Assembly (NCBI GenBank): GCA_030673875.1
Contig: JAUTCT010000027.1
Coordinates: 1 to 64,000 of the forward strand
From: Verrucomicrobiota bacterium JB025
Lineage (GTDB): Bacteria; Verrucomicrobiota; Verrucomicrobiia; Verrucomicrobiales; Akkermansiaceae
DNA length: 64,000 bases
Reading direction: 5' to 3'
Positions 7,516 through 17,319 of this stretch are shown piece by piece (within the stretch, counting starts at the first letter, position 1; each line of letters begins with the position of its first letter). The notes under the pieces are model-generated. The model was given only the letters and a program-made list of their open reading frames with translations. It was not told the DNA's origin and did not search any database. The position numbers and the translations under genes were made by a program.

Positions 7516-10068
7516 TCAGTCTTCCCAGATCATGTGTTTGAGTTGGAGTTGGGATGCGCGGGTTGCGGCTTCTTTGGCGCGGGGGCCGTTGAAGGAGGCG
7601 ATTTTTCTGGCGCAGGCGATGGCGGCGGGCCAGCGGCCGGCTTTTTCGAGGAGTGCGAGGGCGCGGAATCCGCAGAGTTCGAAGTGGTGCCATTCGGCGG
7701 GGGTGGTATCGGTTTCGAGGACCGAGTAGTATGCTTGGAACGCTTGTTTTTCCTTGGTTTTTTGCGGGTTTTCGGGGTCGGGTATTTGTTCGAGCGTGCG
7801 GCCGCGGAGGTATTGGATGCGGTTTCTGATGGAGGGGAATTTTTCCGAATGGAGGAGGAGTTCGTCGTAGACGGCGAGTGCCTGTTGGAGGGATTCGGGG
7901 TTGACACTGCCCTGGGCGTAGATGGCTTCACCGAGGAGGAGTCCGGCCGGGAGGTGGATGGGGTCGGTGGGTGGGAGGGTATCGAACCAGCCGCGGATGA
8001 ACGAGGTCGCTTCCGTGAGGCGGTTCATGTCGATCATGAGGCGGGATTTTTCGAGGAATGCGACGGGTGCGAGTTCGCTTTTTTGGGCGATGACCTTGTC
8101 GAAGAGGGTGAGTGCTTCCTGTTGGGACTGGCTGGTGGGGACGAGGGCGGATGATCGAGCGGCGAGGAGGAGGGCGGCTTGGGCGCGTTGCGGGTGGGTT
8201 TCGGAGTTGGCGAGTTTTTCGAGGACGAGGCGGGCTTCGTTGAAGTTGCGGGTTTCGAAGAGGTTGCGGCCGAGGATGAAGGCGGCTTTGTGGGTTTCCG
8301 GGTTTTCGGGGTAGGTTTTGAGGATGTCGCGAGCGGTGGCGATGGTGGTTTTCGGGTCGCCGGAGAGGTCTTCGATGCGGAGGCGGACGAGTTGGAGTTG
8401 GAGTGGGTCGAGGTTGTTGGCGCCGCTGGAGTCGAGGGTGGCGAGTTGTGCCTTGGCGTATGAGAGGTCGGGTTTGGCGGTGGTGAGTGCGGCTTGGGCG
8501 GCGAAGAGGCGGGCTTCGGCGGCGCGTGGGTGGGTGGGGTGGGAGATGAGGAAGGCTTCGATGGCGGTGAGGGCTTCGCGGGGGTCGCGGAGGCTGAGGG
8601 CGCGTTCGAGCTGGAGTTCGGATGAGAGTTTGCGGTTTTCCTGCGGGTTGAGGATTTCGGGGGTGCGGCCGCCGGTTGCTTCCTTGAGGCGGATGACTGC
8701 GGCGTTGATTCTGGCGGCGGTGGCGGCTTCGTTGGAGAGCAGGGCGGCGGCTTGGTCGAAGAGTTTGATGGCGAGTTGGTTGTCGCCGTTGTGGTGGTTT
8801 TGGAGGGCTTCGAGGAAGGCGGCTTCGCCGCGCAGGGCAGGTGAGTTGGCGGATTCGATGAGCGAGTTGAGGGCGTGGAAGGCGCTTTCGGTTTTGCCGT
8901 TTTCGAGGTCGCTGCGTGCGGTTTCGAAGAGGGCGCGGTCGGCGAGGAAGTGGCCGGGGTTTTCCAGGCGGAGGCGGGTGAGGAGTTGGCGTGCCTGGTG
9001 GGAGGTTTCCGGGGTTCCGACGCGGAGCAGGCCGACGGCGCGGATGTAGATGGCGAATGTCTGGAGGTCGTTGGTTTCGGCGACGACGGGCCATGCGGCG
9101 ACGGCACCGGGTGCGAGGGTGTCGAGCGGTCCGGTGGAGGGGAAGGTGGGTGGTGAGATCCACTCGGTGAGGCGTTCGAGCACCGGGTCGTTGGCGGCGG
9201 GTTTTTCCGGCAGCCAGGCGAGGATGCGTTTGAACATGGCGTCGAGCAGGGGGGACTCGGGGTGTTCGCCGATGAAGGTGAGAAGGAAGGTTTGGGCTTC
9301 GTCGGGTTTGCCGGAGGCGAGCAGGGCGTCGGCGAGGCCGACGGCGGTGGCGTGGTAGTGGAGGAGGGTTTGTCCGACGGGTTGCTCGATGAGGCTGCGG
9401 AAGGTGGTGGTGGCGTCTTCGGGTTTGCCTTCGGCGAGGAGGAGCTGGGCTTCGAGGAAGGTGGCGAGCGGGGTTTCGGTGGCGGCGATCCCGGCGGAGT
9501 CGGGCATGATTTCGCGGGCTTCGGCGGTTCTGCCGAGGTCGAGCATGATTTCGACTTCGCGGAGTTTGGCTTTGGTGGCGACGGCGGGGTCCGCGGATTT
9601 GGCGAGCCGGGCGAGGGAGTCGAGGGCGGCCGCTTCGTTTCCGAGTGAGAGCAGGAGGCTGGCGATGGTGAAGCCGGCTTCGGCGTGGAAGCGGGAATCA
9701 GGGGCTTCGGCGAGCGGGGTGAGGGTGGTGACGGCGTCCTGGAAGGCACCGAGTGCGAGTTGTGCCTGGCCTTTCCAGAAGGTGGCTTCCTGATTGAGGG
9801 ATTCGGGGAGTGCCTTGACGAGTTCGATGGCTTCGGCGGCTTTGCCTTCGCGGATCCATGCTTCGACGAGGCCGAGGGTGACCTTGGCCTGGGTGGCGGG
9901 GTCGAGGTTCTGGATTTTGAGGCATTCGTCGAAGTGTCCTGCGGCGATGGCCCAGAGTCCTGAGGCGAGTGCTTGTTCGCCCTTTGTCGCGAGTGTGTCG
10001 GCGCGCTCGTCCGCGCGGGCGGCGGACAAGCTGAGCAGTAGGAGAGGAAGGAGGAACCTTGATCGCAT
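7516..10068 (-). CDS. Exported tetratricopeptide-repeat protein
   Basis: 850 residues, starting with a signal peptide (FLLPLLLLSLSAARA). The rest is alpha-helical, Ala/Leu/Glu-rich and made of degenerate TPR units. Repeats such as LATKGEQALASGLWAIAAGHF are near the N-terminus, and ARLVLEKLANSETHPQRAQAA is typical of the C-terminal part. Such periplasmic TPR proteins act as assembly scaffolds; YfgC/BamD- and YbgF-like roles are possible, but nothing specific is visible. No catalytic domain is seen. It is likely co-transcribed with dapB downstream. It is a large protein of unknown function that is clearly a real gene from its continuous repeat pattern. Confidence 0.8.
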   Translation of the reverse strand: MRSRFLLPLLLLSLSAARADERADTLATKGEQALASGLWAIAAGHFDECLKIQNLDPATQAKVTLGLVEAWIREGKAAEAIELVKALPESLNQEATFWKGQAQLALGAFQDAVTTLTPLAEAPDSRFHAEAGFTIASLLLSLGNEAAALDSLARLAKSADPAVATKAKLREVEIMLDLGRTAEAREIMPDSAGIAATETPLATFLEAQLLLAEGKPEDATTTFRSLIEQPVGQTLLHYHATAVGLADALLASGKPDEAQTFLLTFIGEHPESPLLDAMFKRILAWLPEKPAANDPVLERLTEWISPPTFPSTGPLDTLAPGAVAAWPVVAETNDLQTFAIYIRAVGLLRVGTPETSHQARQLLTRLRLENPGHFLADRALFETARSDLENGKTESAFHALNSLIESANSPALRGEAAFLEALQNHHNGDNQLAIKLFDQAAALLSNEAATAARINAAVIRLKEATGGRTPEILNPQENRKLSSELQLERALSLRDPREALTAIEAFLISHPTHPRAAEARLFAAQAALTTAKPDLSYAKAQLATLDSSGANNLDPLQLQLVRLRIEDLSGDPKTTIATARDILKTYPENPETHKAAFILGRNLFETRNFNEARLVLEKLANSETHPQRAQAALLLAARSSALVPTSQSQQEALTLFDKVIAQKSELAPVAFLEKSRLMIDMNRLTEATSFIRGWFDTLPPTDPIHLPAGLLLGEAIYAQGSVNPESLQQALAVYDELLLHSEKFPSIRNRIQYLRGRTLEQIPDPENPQKTKEKQAFQAYYSVLETDTTPAEWHHFELCGFRALALLEKAGRWPAAIACARKIASFNGPRAKEAATRASQLQLKHMIWED

Positions 10069-10128
10069 CGGGACAAGGCGGAGTTTGCGCGTGAAGACCG
10101 CGCATGGCTAGCCCGGATGAGGGGGAAA

Positions 10129-10752
10129 TCAAACGTCGGTGCCGAAAAGGCGGTCGCCGGCGTCGCCGAGGCCGGGGAGGATGTAGCCGCGTTCGTCGAG
10201 GCAGCGGTCGAGGGCGGCGGTGTAGATGGGGAGGTCGGGGAAGGCTTGCTGGAGGGTGGCGACGCCTTCCGGAGCGGCGACGAGGCAGGCGAAGCGGATG
10301 GATTTGGCGCCGGCGTTGACGAGGCTGCGGACGGCTTCGGTGGCGGATCCGCCGGTGGCGAGCATGGGGTCGAGCAGGATGATGTCGCTGTGTTCGAGGA
10401 CGCTGGGGTGGTTGATGTAGTAGGCTTCCGGTTCGAGGGTTTCCTCGTTGCGGGCGAGGCCGATGTGGGCGACGGAGGCGTGAGGGATGAGGTCGAGGAA
10501 GCCGTCGAGGAAGCCGAGGCCGGCGCGGAGGACGGGGACGAGGATGATGTCGCGGGAGAGTTTGCAGCCGGAGGTGATTTCGAGCGGGGTGTTGCAGGGG
10601 ACGACGTGGGTCGGGAGGTCTGCGGTGACGGCGGGGACCATGAGAGATGCGATGCGGCGGACGCGCAGGCGGAACTCGGGCGACGGGCAGGATGGTTCGC
10701 GCAGGCGGGTGAGTTCGTCGTTGATGAGCGGATGGTCGACGGTCTGGAGCAT
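10129..10752 (-). CDS. upp: Uracil phosphoribosyltransferase
   Basis: 207 residues, full length. It converts uracil and PRPP to UMP in pyrimidine salvage. The PRPP-binding motif is LLDPMLATGGSATEA, and the uracil-binding C-terminal region contains RGYILPGLGDAGDR. The start at 10752 (MLQTVDHPLI) lies one base after the stop of the sigma54 activator gene, indicating translational coupling. The longer upstream frame belongs to another reading frame of that gene. Confidence 0.95.
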   Translation of the reverse strand: MLQTVDHPLINDELTRLREPSCPSPEFRLRVRRIASLMVPAVTADLPTHVVPCNTPLEITSGCKLSRDIILVPVLRAGLGFLDGFLDLIPHASVAHIGLARNEETLEPEAYYINHPSVLEHSDIILLDPMLATGGSATEAVRSLVNAGAKSIRFACLVAAPEGVATLQQAFPDLPIYTAALDRCLDERGYILPGLGDAGDRLFGTDV

Positions 10753-10753
10753 G

Positions 10754-12145
<1,392 letters not shown>

Positions 12146-12237
12146 CGTGATGGGACTGCGATTGAAGCAGCGTGACGGTGAAGTCACGATAAAAAAAATT
12201 GCGCATGAGGATTACCCGGATATGCGCAAGCGGCTGG

Positions 12238-13575
12238 TTATTCGAAGAACCGTTTCATGACCCGTTGTTCGTCGGGGTCGAGTGAGTCGCGCCAGACGCG
12301 GTCGCCGCCCTGGCCGGTGGAGGTGATATTGCCGCCGGTGGTGAGGGTGGTGGCGGAGGTATCGATGTCGTGTTCGCCGTTTTGGAGTTCGAGGAGGTCG
12401 CCGGGAGCGGTGCGTGAGAGGTCCTGTGCGGCGAGGCCTTCGAGTTTGCCGGTTTCGAGTTTGTCCTTTTGGTTGCCGAGCACGCCGGGTGCGTGTCCGG
12501 GGCCGCGGTTGACGCCGCCCTGGCCGGGGCCGTCGCCGTCCTGGCCGGGGGCGTCGTTTTCATCGGCGAGCAGTTCGTCGGTCCAGTCGGCCTCGCCCTG
12601 TCCTTGTCCGCCGTTGCACTGGCCCATGGCGTCGGCGTGTTTCTGGAGGTTTTGGCGGAGTTGTTCGATTTGTTCGGGGGTGAGGTCGGCGAGGTTTTTG
12701 AGGTCCATGTCCTGCATTTGTTTGAGCAGTTCTGGGTTGGGTTTCATGGCGCCGTTTTTCATGCCTTCGAGTGCTTGGTCGAACTGGTTGAGGAGGCGGT
12801 TGCGTTCGGCGGGGGTGATGGAGGCGGCATTTTTTTCGAGTGTGGTGAGGGCGTTGTTGGCGCGCTCTGCCTCGCGTTCGATGCGGCGGGTTTCGGCGTT
12901 GTGGGATTCCCTGAGGGTATCGGTGGCTTCGAGCGACGAGTGGCTGAACCATTGTTCTTCCTGCTGGGATTTCAATTCGTCGAGTCGTTTGCGGGTTTCC
13001 TCGAGGTAGGTTTCGTCGGCGACTTGCTGATTGGCGAGCATGTCGAGTTCGGCCTCGATTTGCTGCCATGCCTGTGGTTGTTCGGGGTTGTGGGCGGCGG
13101 TTGGCTGGCGGGCGGACACCGGGAACCAGAGGCCGGCGGTGAGGAGGGTGAGTGCGCCGATGAGCGGGACGAGGAGGCGGGGTGCGTGCCAGCGGATGCC
13201 GGCGTTGATTTGTTGTCTCGGGGCGGGCCATGGGGCGATGCCGGCGCTGGCGGCGGAGAGGGCGTTGCGCATGCCCATGGAGGCTTCGATGCGGACCATT
13301 GCGTCGGATTGGCTTTCGAAGCGGCGGCGGGCGACGAGCAGGCAGGCGATGGCGGTGAGGAGCAGAGCGGTGGCGCAGCCGGAGGCGAGTTGCCAGTGGG
13401 GGATTTGGGGGATTTCGCGGCGCAGCCAGAGGGCGGCGACGGCGGCGACGATCGAGACGATGACGAGCGGGCCGGCGAGGGTTTCCAGCCACCAGCCGAG
13501 GTTGATGCGGCGTCCGGTGTTGCGAGCTTTGGTGAGCCAGAAGTCGCGATTGTGGTTGGCGGATTCGGCGGGCAT
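12238..13575 (-). CDS. Membrane protein with periplasmic coiled coil and Gly/Gln-rich tail
   Basis: 445 residues. Two hydrophobic segments near the N-terminus (about 30-50 and 65-83) and a third at about 135-152 anchor it. Then comes a long charged coiled coil (about 165-305, with EETRKRLDELKSQQEEQW). It ends in a low-complexity tail rich in Gly, Gln, Asp and Pro (about 310-370) followed by a conserved-looking acidic end (DPDEQRVMKRFFE). The layout recalls the DUF4175-like coiled-coil membrane proteins encoded near MoxR/BatA clusters, but no such genes are adjacent here. Function is not recognised. Confidence 0.7.
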   Translation of the reverse strand: MPAESANHNRDFWLTKARNTGRRINLGWWLETLAGPLVIVSIVAAVAALWLRREIPQIPHWQLASGCATALLLTAIACLLVARRRFESQSDAMVRIEASMGMRNALSAASAGIAPWPAPRQQINAGIRWHAPRLLVPLIGALTLLTAGLWFPVSARQPTAAHNPEQPQAWQQIEAELDMLANQQVADETYLEETRKRLDELKSQQEEQWFSHSSLEATDTLRESHNAETRRIEREAERANNALTTLEKNAASITPAERNRLLNQFDQALEGMKNGAMKPNPELLKQMQDMDLKNLADLTPEQIEQLRQNLQKHADAMGQCNGGQGQGEADWTDELLADENDAPGQDGDGPGQGGVNRGPGHAPGVLGNQKDKLETGKLEGLAAQDLSRTAPGDLLELQNGEHDIDTSATTLTTGGNITSTGQGGDRVWRDSLDPDEQRVMKRFFE

Positions 13576-13992
13576 GGTGGGAAGTTAGGCGGAAAGCGTG
13601 GATTTGCGAAGGGGAAATGTGTGGGGCGGTGGCGGGGCGACCAAGCGAGGGTGCCAGTCACTCAAGAAGCGCCACTAAGAACCACGGATTAAGACTGATT
13701 CGTCGGATTATACTGATTTTTTAAGACGTTTGGGGGTGAGGAACCCTCAACTCACGAGAGCTTCGGAGCACCATGCCTTTTCAGGTAGAGAGGAATCAGT
13801 GATGTCAGAGCAATCAGTGGTTCTGCTGCCGAATCGATCAGGCGTTTCTGGCTAACTTGATCGCTGTGGGGCGGTGGCGGGGATTGTGCGGGTGGCGGGT
13901 GATGGGGTGCTGGAGATGCGGTGGATTTTTGTGCTGTGGATTGAATCGAAAATTGGGATCGACCTTGGGGCGGGGATTTTCTGAATTCGTGC
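13576..13992. other. 417-base intergenic region with a palindromic repeat remnant
   Basis: No gene is seen. It separates two divergently transcribed genes and holds the GAACCAC-type inverted repeat listed separately. The 100 bases before queF are G-rich and then AT-rich and probably contain the que promoter. I looked for a preQ1 riboswitch aptamer and did not find one. Confidence 0.5.
13679..13823. repeat. Inverted pair of degenerate CACGGATT-type tandem repeats
   Basis: The left arm (13679-13718) starts GAACCACGGATTAAGACTG and continues with further variants of a GGATTnnnnCTGATT unit. The right arm (13794-13823) ends AATCAGTGGTTC, the reverse complement of the left start with one mismatch. 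The two arms are separated by about 75 bases. This has the form of a non-autonomous palindromic interspersed element. It is AT-richer than the surrounding sequence. Confidence 0.55.
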
Positions 13993-14415
13993 ATGGCAGA
14001 GCGCGATGATCTCAAGAATCTTTCCCTTTTGGGCAAACCCGATACGCGGCTTCCGGCGAGTCCGGAGGAGGCGAAGTTGGAGGTGTTTCCGAACCAGCGT
14101 GCGGGCAGGCGTTATTGGATCACGCTGAATGCGCCCGAGTTTCAGTCGTTGTGTCCGGTGACGGGTCAGCCGGACAGCGCGAAGATGTTGATTCGGTATG
14201 TGCCGGGTGAGACCTGTGTGGAAACGAAGAGTTTGAAGTTCTATCTGGCGTCGTTCCGCAACCAGCCGGCGTTCAACGAGGAGATTGTGAACCGGATTCT
14301 GGATGATTTGGTGGCGGCGTTGAAGCCGCAGGAGATCATTGTGCGCGGGGAATTTGCTCCGCGGGGCGGGATTCAACTGACGACCGAAGCGCGTTTTCCG
14401 GAGGAGGAGTCATGA
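13993..14415 (+). CDS. queF: NADPH-dependent 7-cyano-7-deazaguanine reductase
   Basis: 140 residues, the short type I (unimodular) QueF. It reduces preQ0 to preQ1 in queuosine biosynthesis. The nucleophilic Cys lies in QSLCPVTGQPD with the catalytic Asp just after, and the nucleotide-binding motif is ETKSLKFYLASFRN. It overlaps queC by 4 bases (ATGA), so the two are translationally coupled. The start at 13993 gives MAERDDL. Confidence 0.95.
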   Translation: MAERDDLKNLSLLGKPDTRLPASPEEAKLEVFPNQRAGRRYWITLNAPEFQSLCPVTGQPDSAKMLIRYVPGETCVETKSLKFYLASFRNQPAFNEEIVNRILDDLVAALKPQEIIVRGEFAPRGGIQLTTEARFPEEES

Positions 14416-15089
14416 AGGTGTGCGTGTTGTTGAGCGGCGGGATGGACTCGGTGACGGCGCTTTATGAGGCGCTGGAGGTTCACGAGGTGGTGGGTTGTTT
14501 GTCCTTCGACTATGGCTCGAAGCACAATGCGCGGGAGATTCCGTTTGCGAAGCTGCATGCGGAGCGGAACGGGCTGGTGCAGCAGACGATCCCGCTGGGA
14601 TTCATGGACGGGTTGTTCGAGTCCGATCTGTTGAAGTCGGGCGGGGAGATTCCGGAGGGGCACTATGCGGAGGAGTCGATGAAGAAGACGGTGGTGCCGT
14701 TTCGCAACGGGATCATGCTGGCGATTGCGGCGGGGTATGCGGAGAGCATCGGGGCGGAGGGGGTGGTGATTGCCGCGCATTCGGGCGATCATGCGATTTA
14801 TCCGGATTGCCGCGAGCCGTTCATGAAGGGCATGGGGGATGCGATGCGGGAGGGGACGTATGCGAAGATCGAGTTGTTGCGGCCGTTCATCGCACTGGAC
14901 AAGACGGGGATTGCGAAGCGGGGAGTGGAGCTGGGGATCGATTTTGCGGAAACGTGGTCGTGCTACAAGGGTGGGGAGATCCACTGTGGTGTGTGCGGGA
15001 CGTGTGTGGAGCGGCGCGAGGCGTTTTTGCTGGCGGGGCTGGATGATCCGACCGTGTATCTGGCGACGCCGGAGCTGCCGCAGGGGTGA
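14412..15089 (+). CDS. queC: 7-cyano-7-deazaguanine synthase
   Basis: 225 residues. It makes preQ0 from 7-carboxy-7-deazaguanine with ATP and ammonia. The PP-loop ATP motif is LLSGGMDSVTAL at the N-terminus. Four zinc-binding cysteines lie in the C-terminal stretch CYKGGEIHCGVCGTCVE. The ATG lies inside the end of queF, preceded by a purine-rich GGAGGAGG ribosome site. The order queF-queC-queD places the substrate-producing and substrate-consuming steps together. Confidence 0.95.
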   Translation: MKVCVLLSGGMDSVTALYEALEVHEVVGCLSFDYGSKHNAREIPFAKLHAERNGLVQQTIPLGFMDGLFESDLLKSGGEIPEGHYAEESMKKTVVPFRNGIMLAIAAGYAESIGAEGVVIAAHSGDHAIYPDCREPFMKGMGDAMREGTYAKIELLRPFIALDKTGIAKRGVELGIDFAETWSCYKGGEIHCGVCGTCVERREAFLLAGLDDPTVYLATPELPQG

Positions 15090-15174
15090 TGGGGCGGGGC
15101 GGCAGCGGTGCCGGCTGAAGGTGGTGAAAAAGGCTGGTTTGGCGGTTGGAGATGGCTGAGAGTGGCGCGACGCC

Positions 15175-15630
15175 ATGGTTTACCGAATTTGCAAGACGCT
15201 GGAGGTTGAGAGCGGACACATGCTGACGAAGCACCCGGACAAGTGCCGGTTTCCGCACGGGCATTCGCGGAAAGTCGAGTTTGTGCTGGAGGCGGCGGAG
15301 CTGGACGCGCGGGAGATGGTGTGTGACTTCAAGATTGTGAAGGCGGCGGTGGGCGAGTGGCTGGATGGCTTCGACCACGCGATGTGCATGAACACGGCGG
15401 ATCCGGCGTATGCGGAGATGAAGGAGAGGTATGGCGAGCGGGTGATCGGCTTTGAGAACGAGGACCCGACGACGGAGGTGATGGCGCGCGAGATTTTCCT
15501 GCATACGGCGGCGGCGCTGGAGCGCTATGGGAAGGATGGCGACGCGCGGTATCCGCTGGCGGAAGGGGTGAGGCTGGCGAAGGTGCGGGTGTGGGAGACG
15601 AGTTCGTCGTGGGCGGAGTATGCCCGGTGA
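15175..15630 (+). CDS. queD: 6-carboxy-5,6,7,8-tetrahydropterin synthase
   Basis: 151 residues of the PTPS/QueD family. It converts dihydroneopterin triphosphate to carboxytetrahydropterin, an early step of the queuosine path. Zinc ligands are His15 (ESGHML) and the HGH pair; the catalytic Cys is in CRFPHGHS, the CxxxHGH form typical of QueD. It lies 85 bases after queC. QueE, the radical-SAM enzyme that acts between QueD and QueC, is not in this cluster and must be elsewhere. Confidence 0.92.
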   Translation: MVYRICKTLEVESGHMLTKHPDKCRFPHGHSRKVEFVLEAAELDAREMVCDFKIVKAAVGEWLDGFDHAMCMNTADPAYAEMKERYGERVIGFENEDPTTEVMAREIFLHTAAALERYGKDGDARYPLAEGVRLAKVRVWETSSSWAEYAR

Positions 15631-15654
15631 GGTGACGAGCGGCAGAAGGGGGGG

Positions 15655-16608
15655 TTATGGTAGCAGGGGTTCGAGTTCCAACCAGCGGCAGCCGAGGGAG
15701 ATGATCCAGGGGAGGGTGAGGATGCTGATGGCGGTGGTGAAGAGGACGATCTGAACGGCGACGGCGGGGCGGCCGCCGTAGAGGCGGGCGATGAGGATGG
15801 AGTTCATCGATGCGGGCACGGCGGCCTGGACGAGGAGGACCTGGCGGAGCTCGGTGGCGATGGGGAGGAACTTGGCGAAGCCGATGAACACGGCGGGGGC
15901 GATGATGAGGCGGACGAGGAGGCCGCCGGTGATGAGTTTGAGGTTGGGTTTTTCCTCGGCGACCATGTCGATCATGGTGCAGCCGATGATGAAGATTCCG
16001 ACGGGGAATGCGCCTTTGCCGATCATCGACATGGCTTCGCGGACGGGGCCTTCGATGTGTTGGTCGAGGCGGAGGACGACGAGCAGGAGGCCGACGGTGA
16101 CGGCGACGAGCGGGCCGTTGAGGAGGCGGCGCCAGCGGATTTCGCGGGCACCGGACATGAGCATGACGCCGAAGGACCAGATGGCGATTTCGGTGCCGAT
16201 GTTGTGGACGAAGAGGATGGCGAGGGCGCTGGATCCCCAGAGGATTTCGACGACGGGTGCGGCGGCATAGCCGTAGTTGCCGGTTCCGGCGGCGAGGGCG
16301 AAGGTGCGCATGCCGGTTCCGCGTTCGAGGCCGAGGGCGCGGCCGACGCCGATGGCGAGCAGGTTGTTGATGATGATGATGCAGAAGCCGAGGACGATGC
16401 AGCTGACGATGACGGAGCTGTTGCGGAGGATTTCGGCGCCGAGGAGTTTGTCGAGGATGTAGCACGGCATCATGGCGGAGAAGACGACGCGCATGATGCC
16501 CTCGTCGTGTTCTCTTCTAATGATGCCGGTGCGGCGGGCGATGGCGCCGGCGAGGATGAGGATGTAGACGGGAAGAACCGAGAAGACGACGACGAGAGGT
16601 GAAATCAC
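15655..16608 (-). CDS. AEC-family (auxin efflux carrier-like) transporter
   Basis: 317 residues with about ten hydrophobic segments, matching the two five-helix halves of the AEC family. These carriers move small organic anions such as malate or amino-acid-like compounds across the inner membrane; the substrate is unknown here. Typical features are the N-terminal FSVLPVYILILAGAIARR and polar breaks in helices (PASMNSILIARLYGG) at the family's crossover region. The start codon is GTG at 16608. It is convergent with queD and divergent from the PII gene. Confidence 0.85.
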   Translation of the reverse strand: MISPLVVVFSVLPVYILILAGAIARRTGIIRREHDEGIMRVVFSAMMPCYILDKLLGAEILRNSSVIVSCIVLGFCIIIINNLLAIGVGRALGLERGTGMRTFALAAGTGNYGYAAAPVVEILWGSSALAILFVHNIGTEIAIWSFGVMLMSGAREIRWRRLLNGPLVAVTVGLLLVVLRLDQHIEGPVREAMSMIGKGAFPVGIFIIGCTMIDMVAEEKPNLKLITGGLLVRLIIAPAVFIGFAKFLPIATELRQVLLVQAAVPASMNSILIARLYGGRPAVAVQIVLFTTAISILTLPWIISLGCRWLELEPLLP

Positions 16609-16750
16609 GGGCGGAGTATGGGGAGGTGATTTTGTAAAAACTAGGCATGATATGGGAAAGCTGGTGTGGATTTGACGGGCGGCTGGGGAATCGCGGCGTG
16701 ATGGCCGGGAGGAGGCGGCCTGAGCTTGGATTTTTCAGTGGTCGCAGTGA

Positions 16751-17233
<483 letters not shown>

Positions 17234-17234
17234 T

Positions 17235-17299
17235 TTCCGCTGAAAGCGGAATTTTCCAGATTTCCGGCGGTCCTTGCATGGGGCTGCCGGAATTTTTTT
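17235..17299 (+). terminator. Tandem intrinsic terminators of the PII gene
   Basis: Hairpin 1: TTCCGCT (17235) / AGCGGAA with a 3-base loop, followed by TTTT. Hairpin 2: TTCCGGC (17262-17268) / GCCGGAA (17286-17292), followed by seven T. The first begins inside or next to the stop codon. Confidence 0.8.
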
Positions 17300-17319
17300 G
17301 TTCGGCGGGGTTGGTTTGT

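Noticed and set aside
13824-13992. preQ1 riboswitch ahead of queF
   Set aside because: I looked for the pseudoknot and its A-rich tail and did not see them; the region is G-rich and unstructured by eye.
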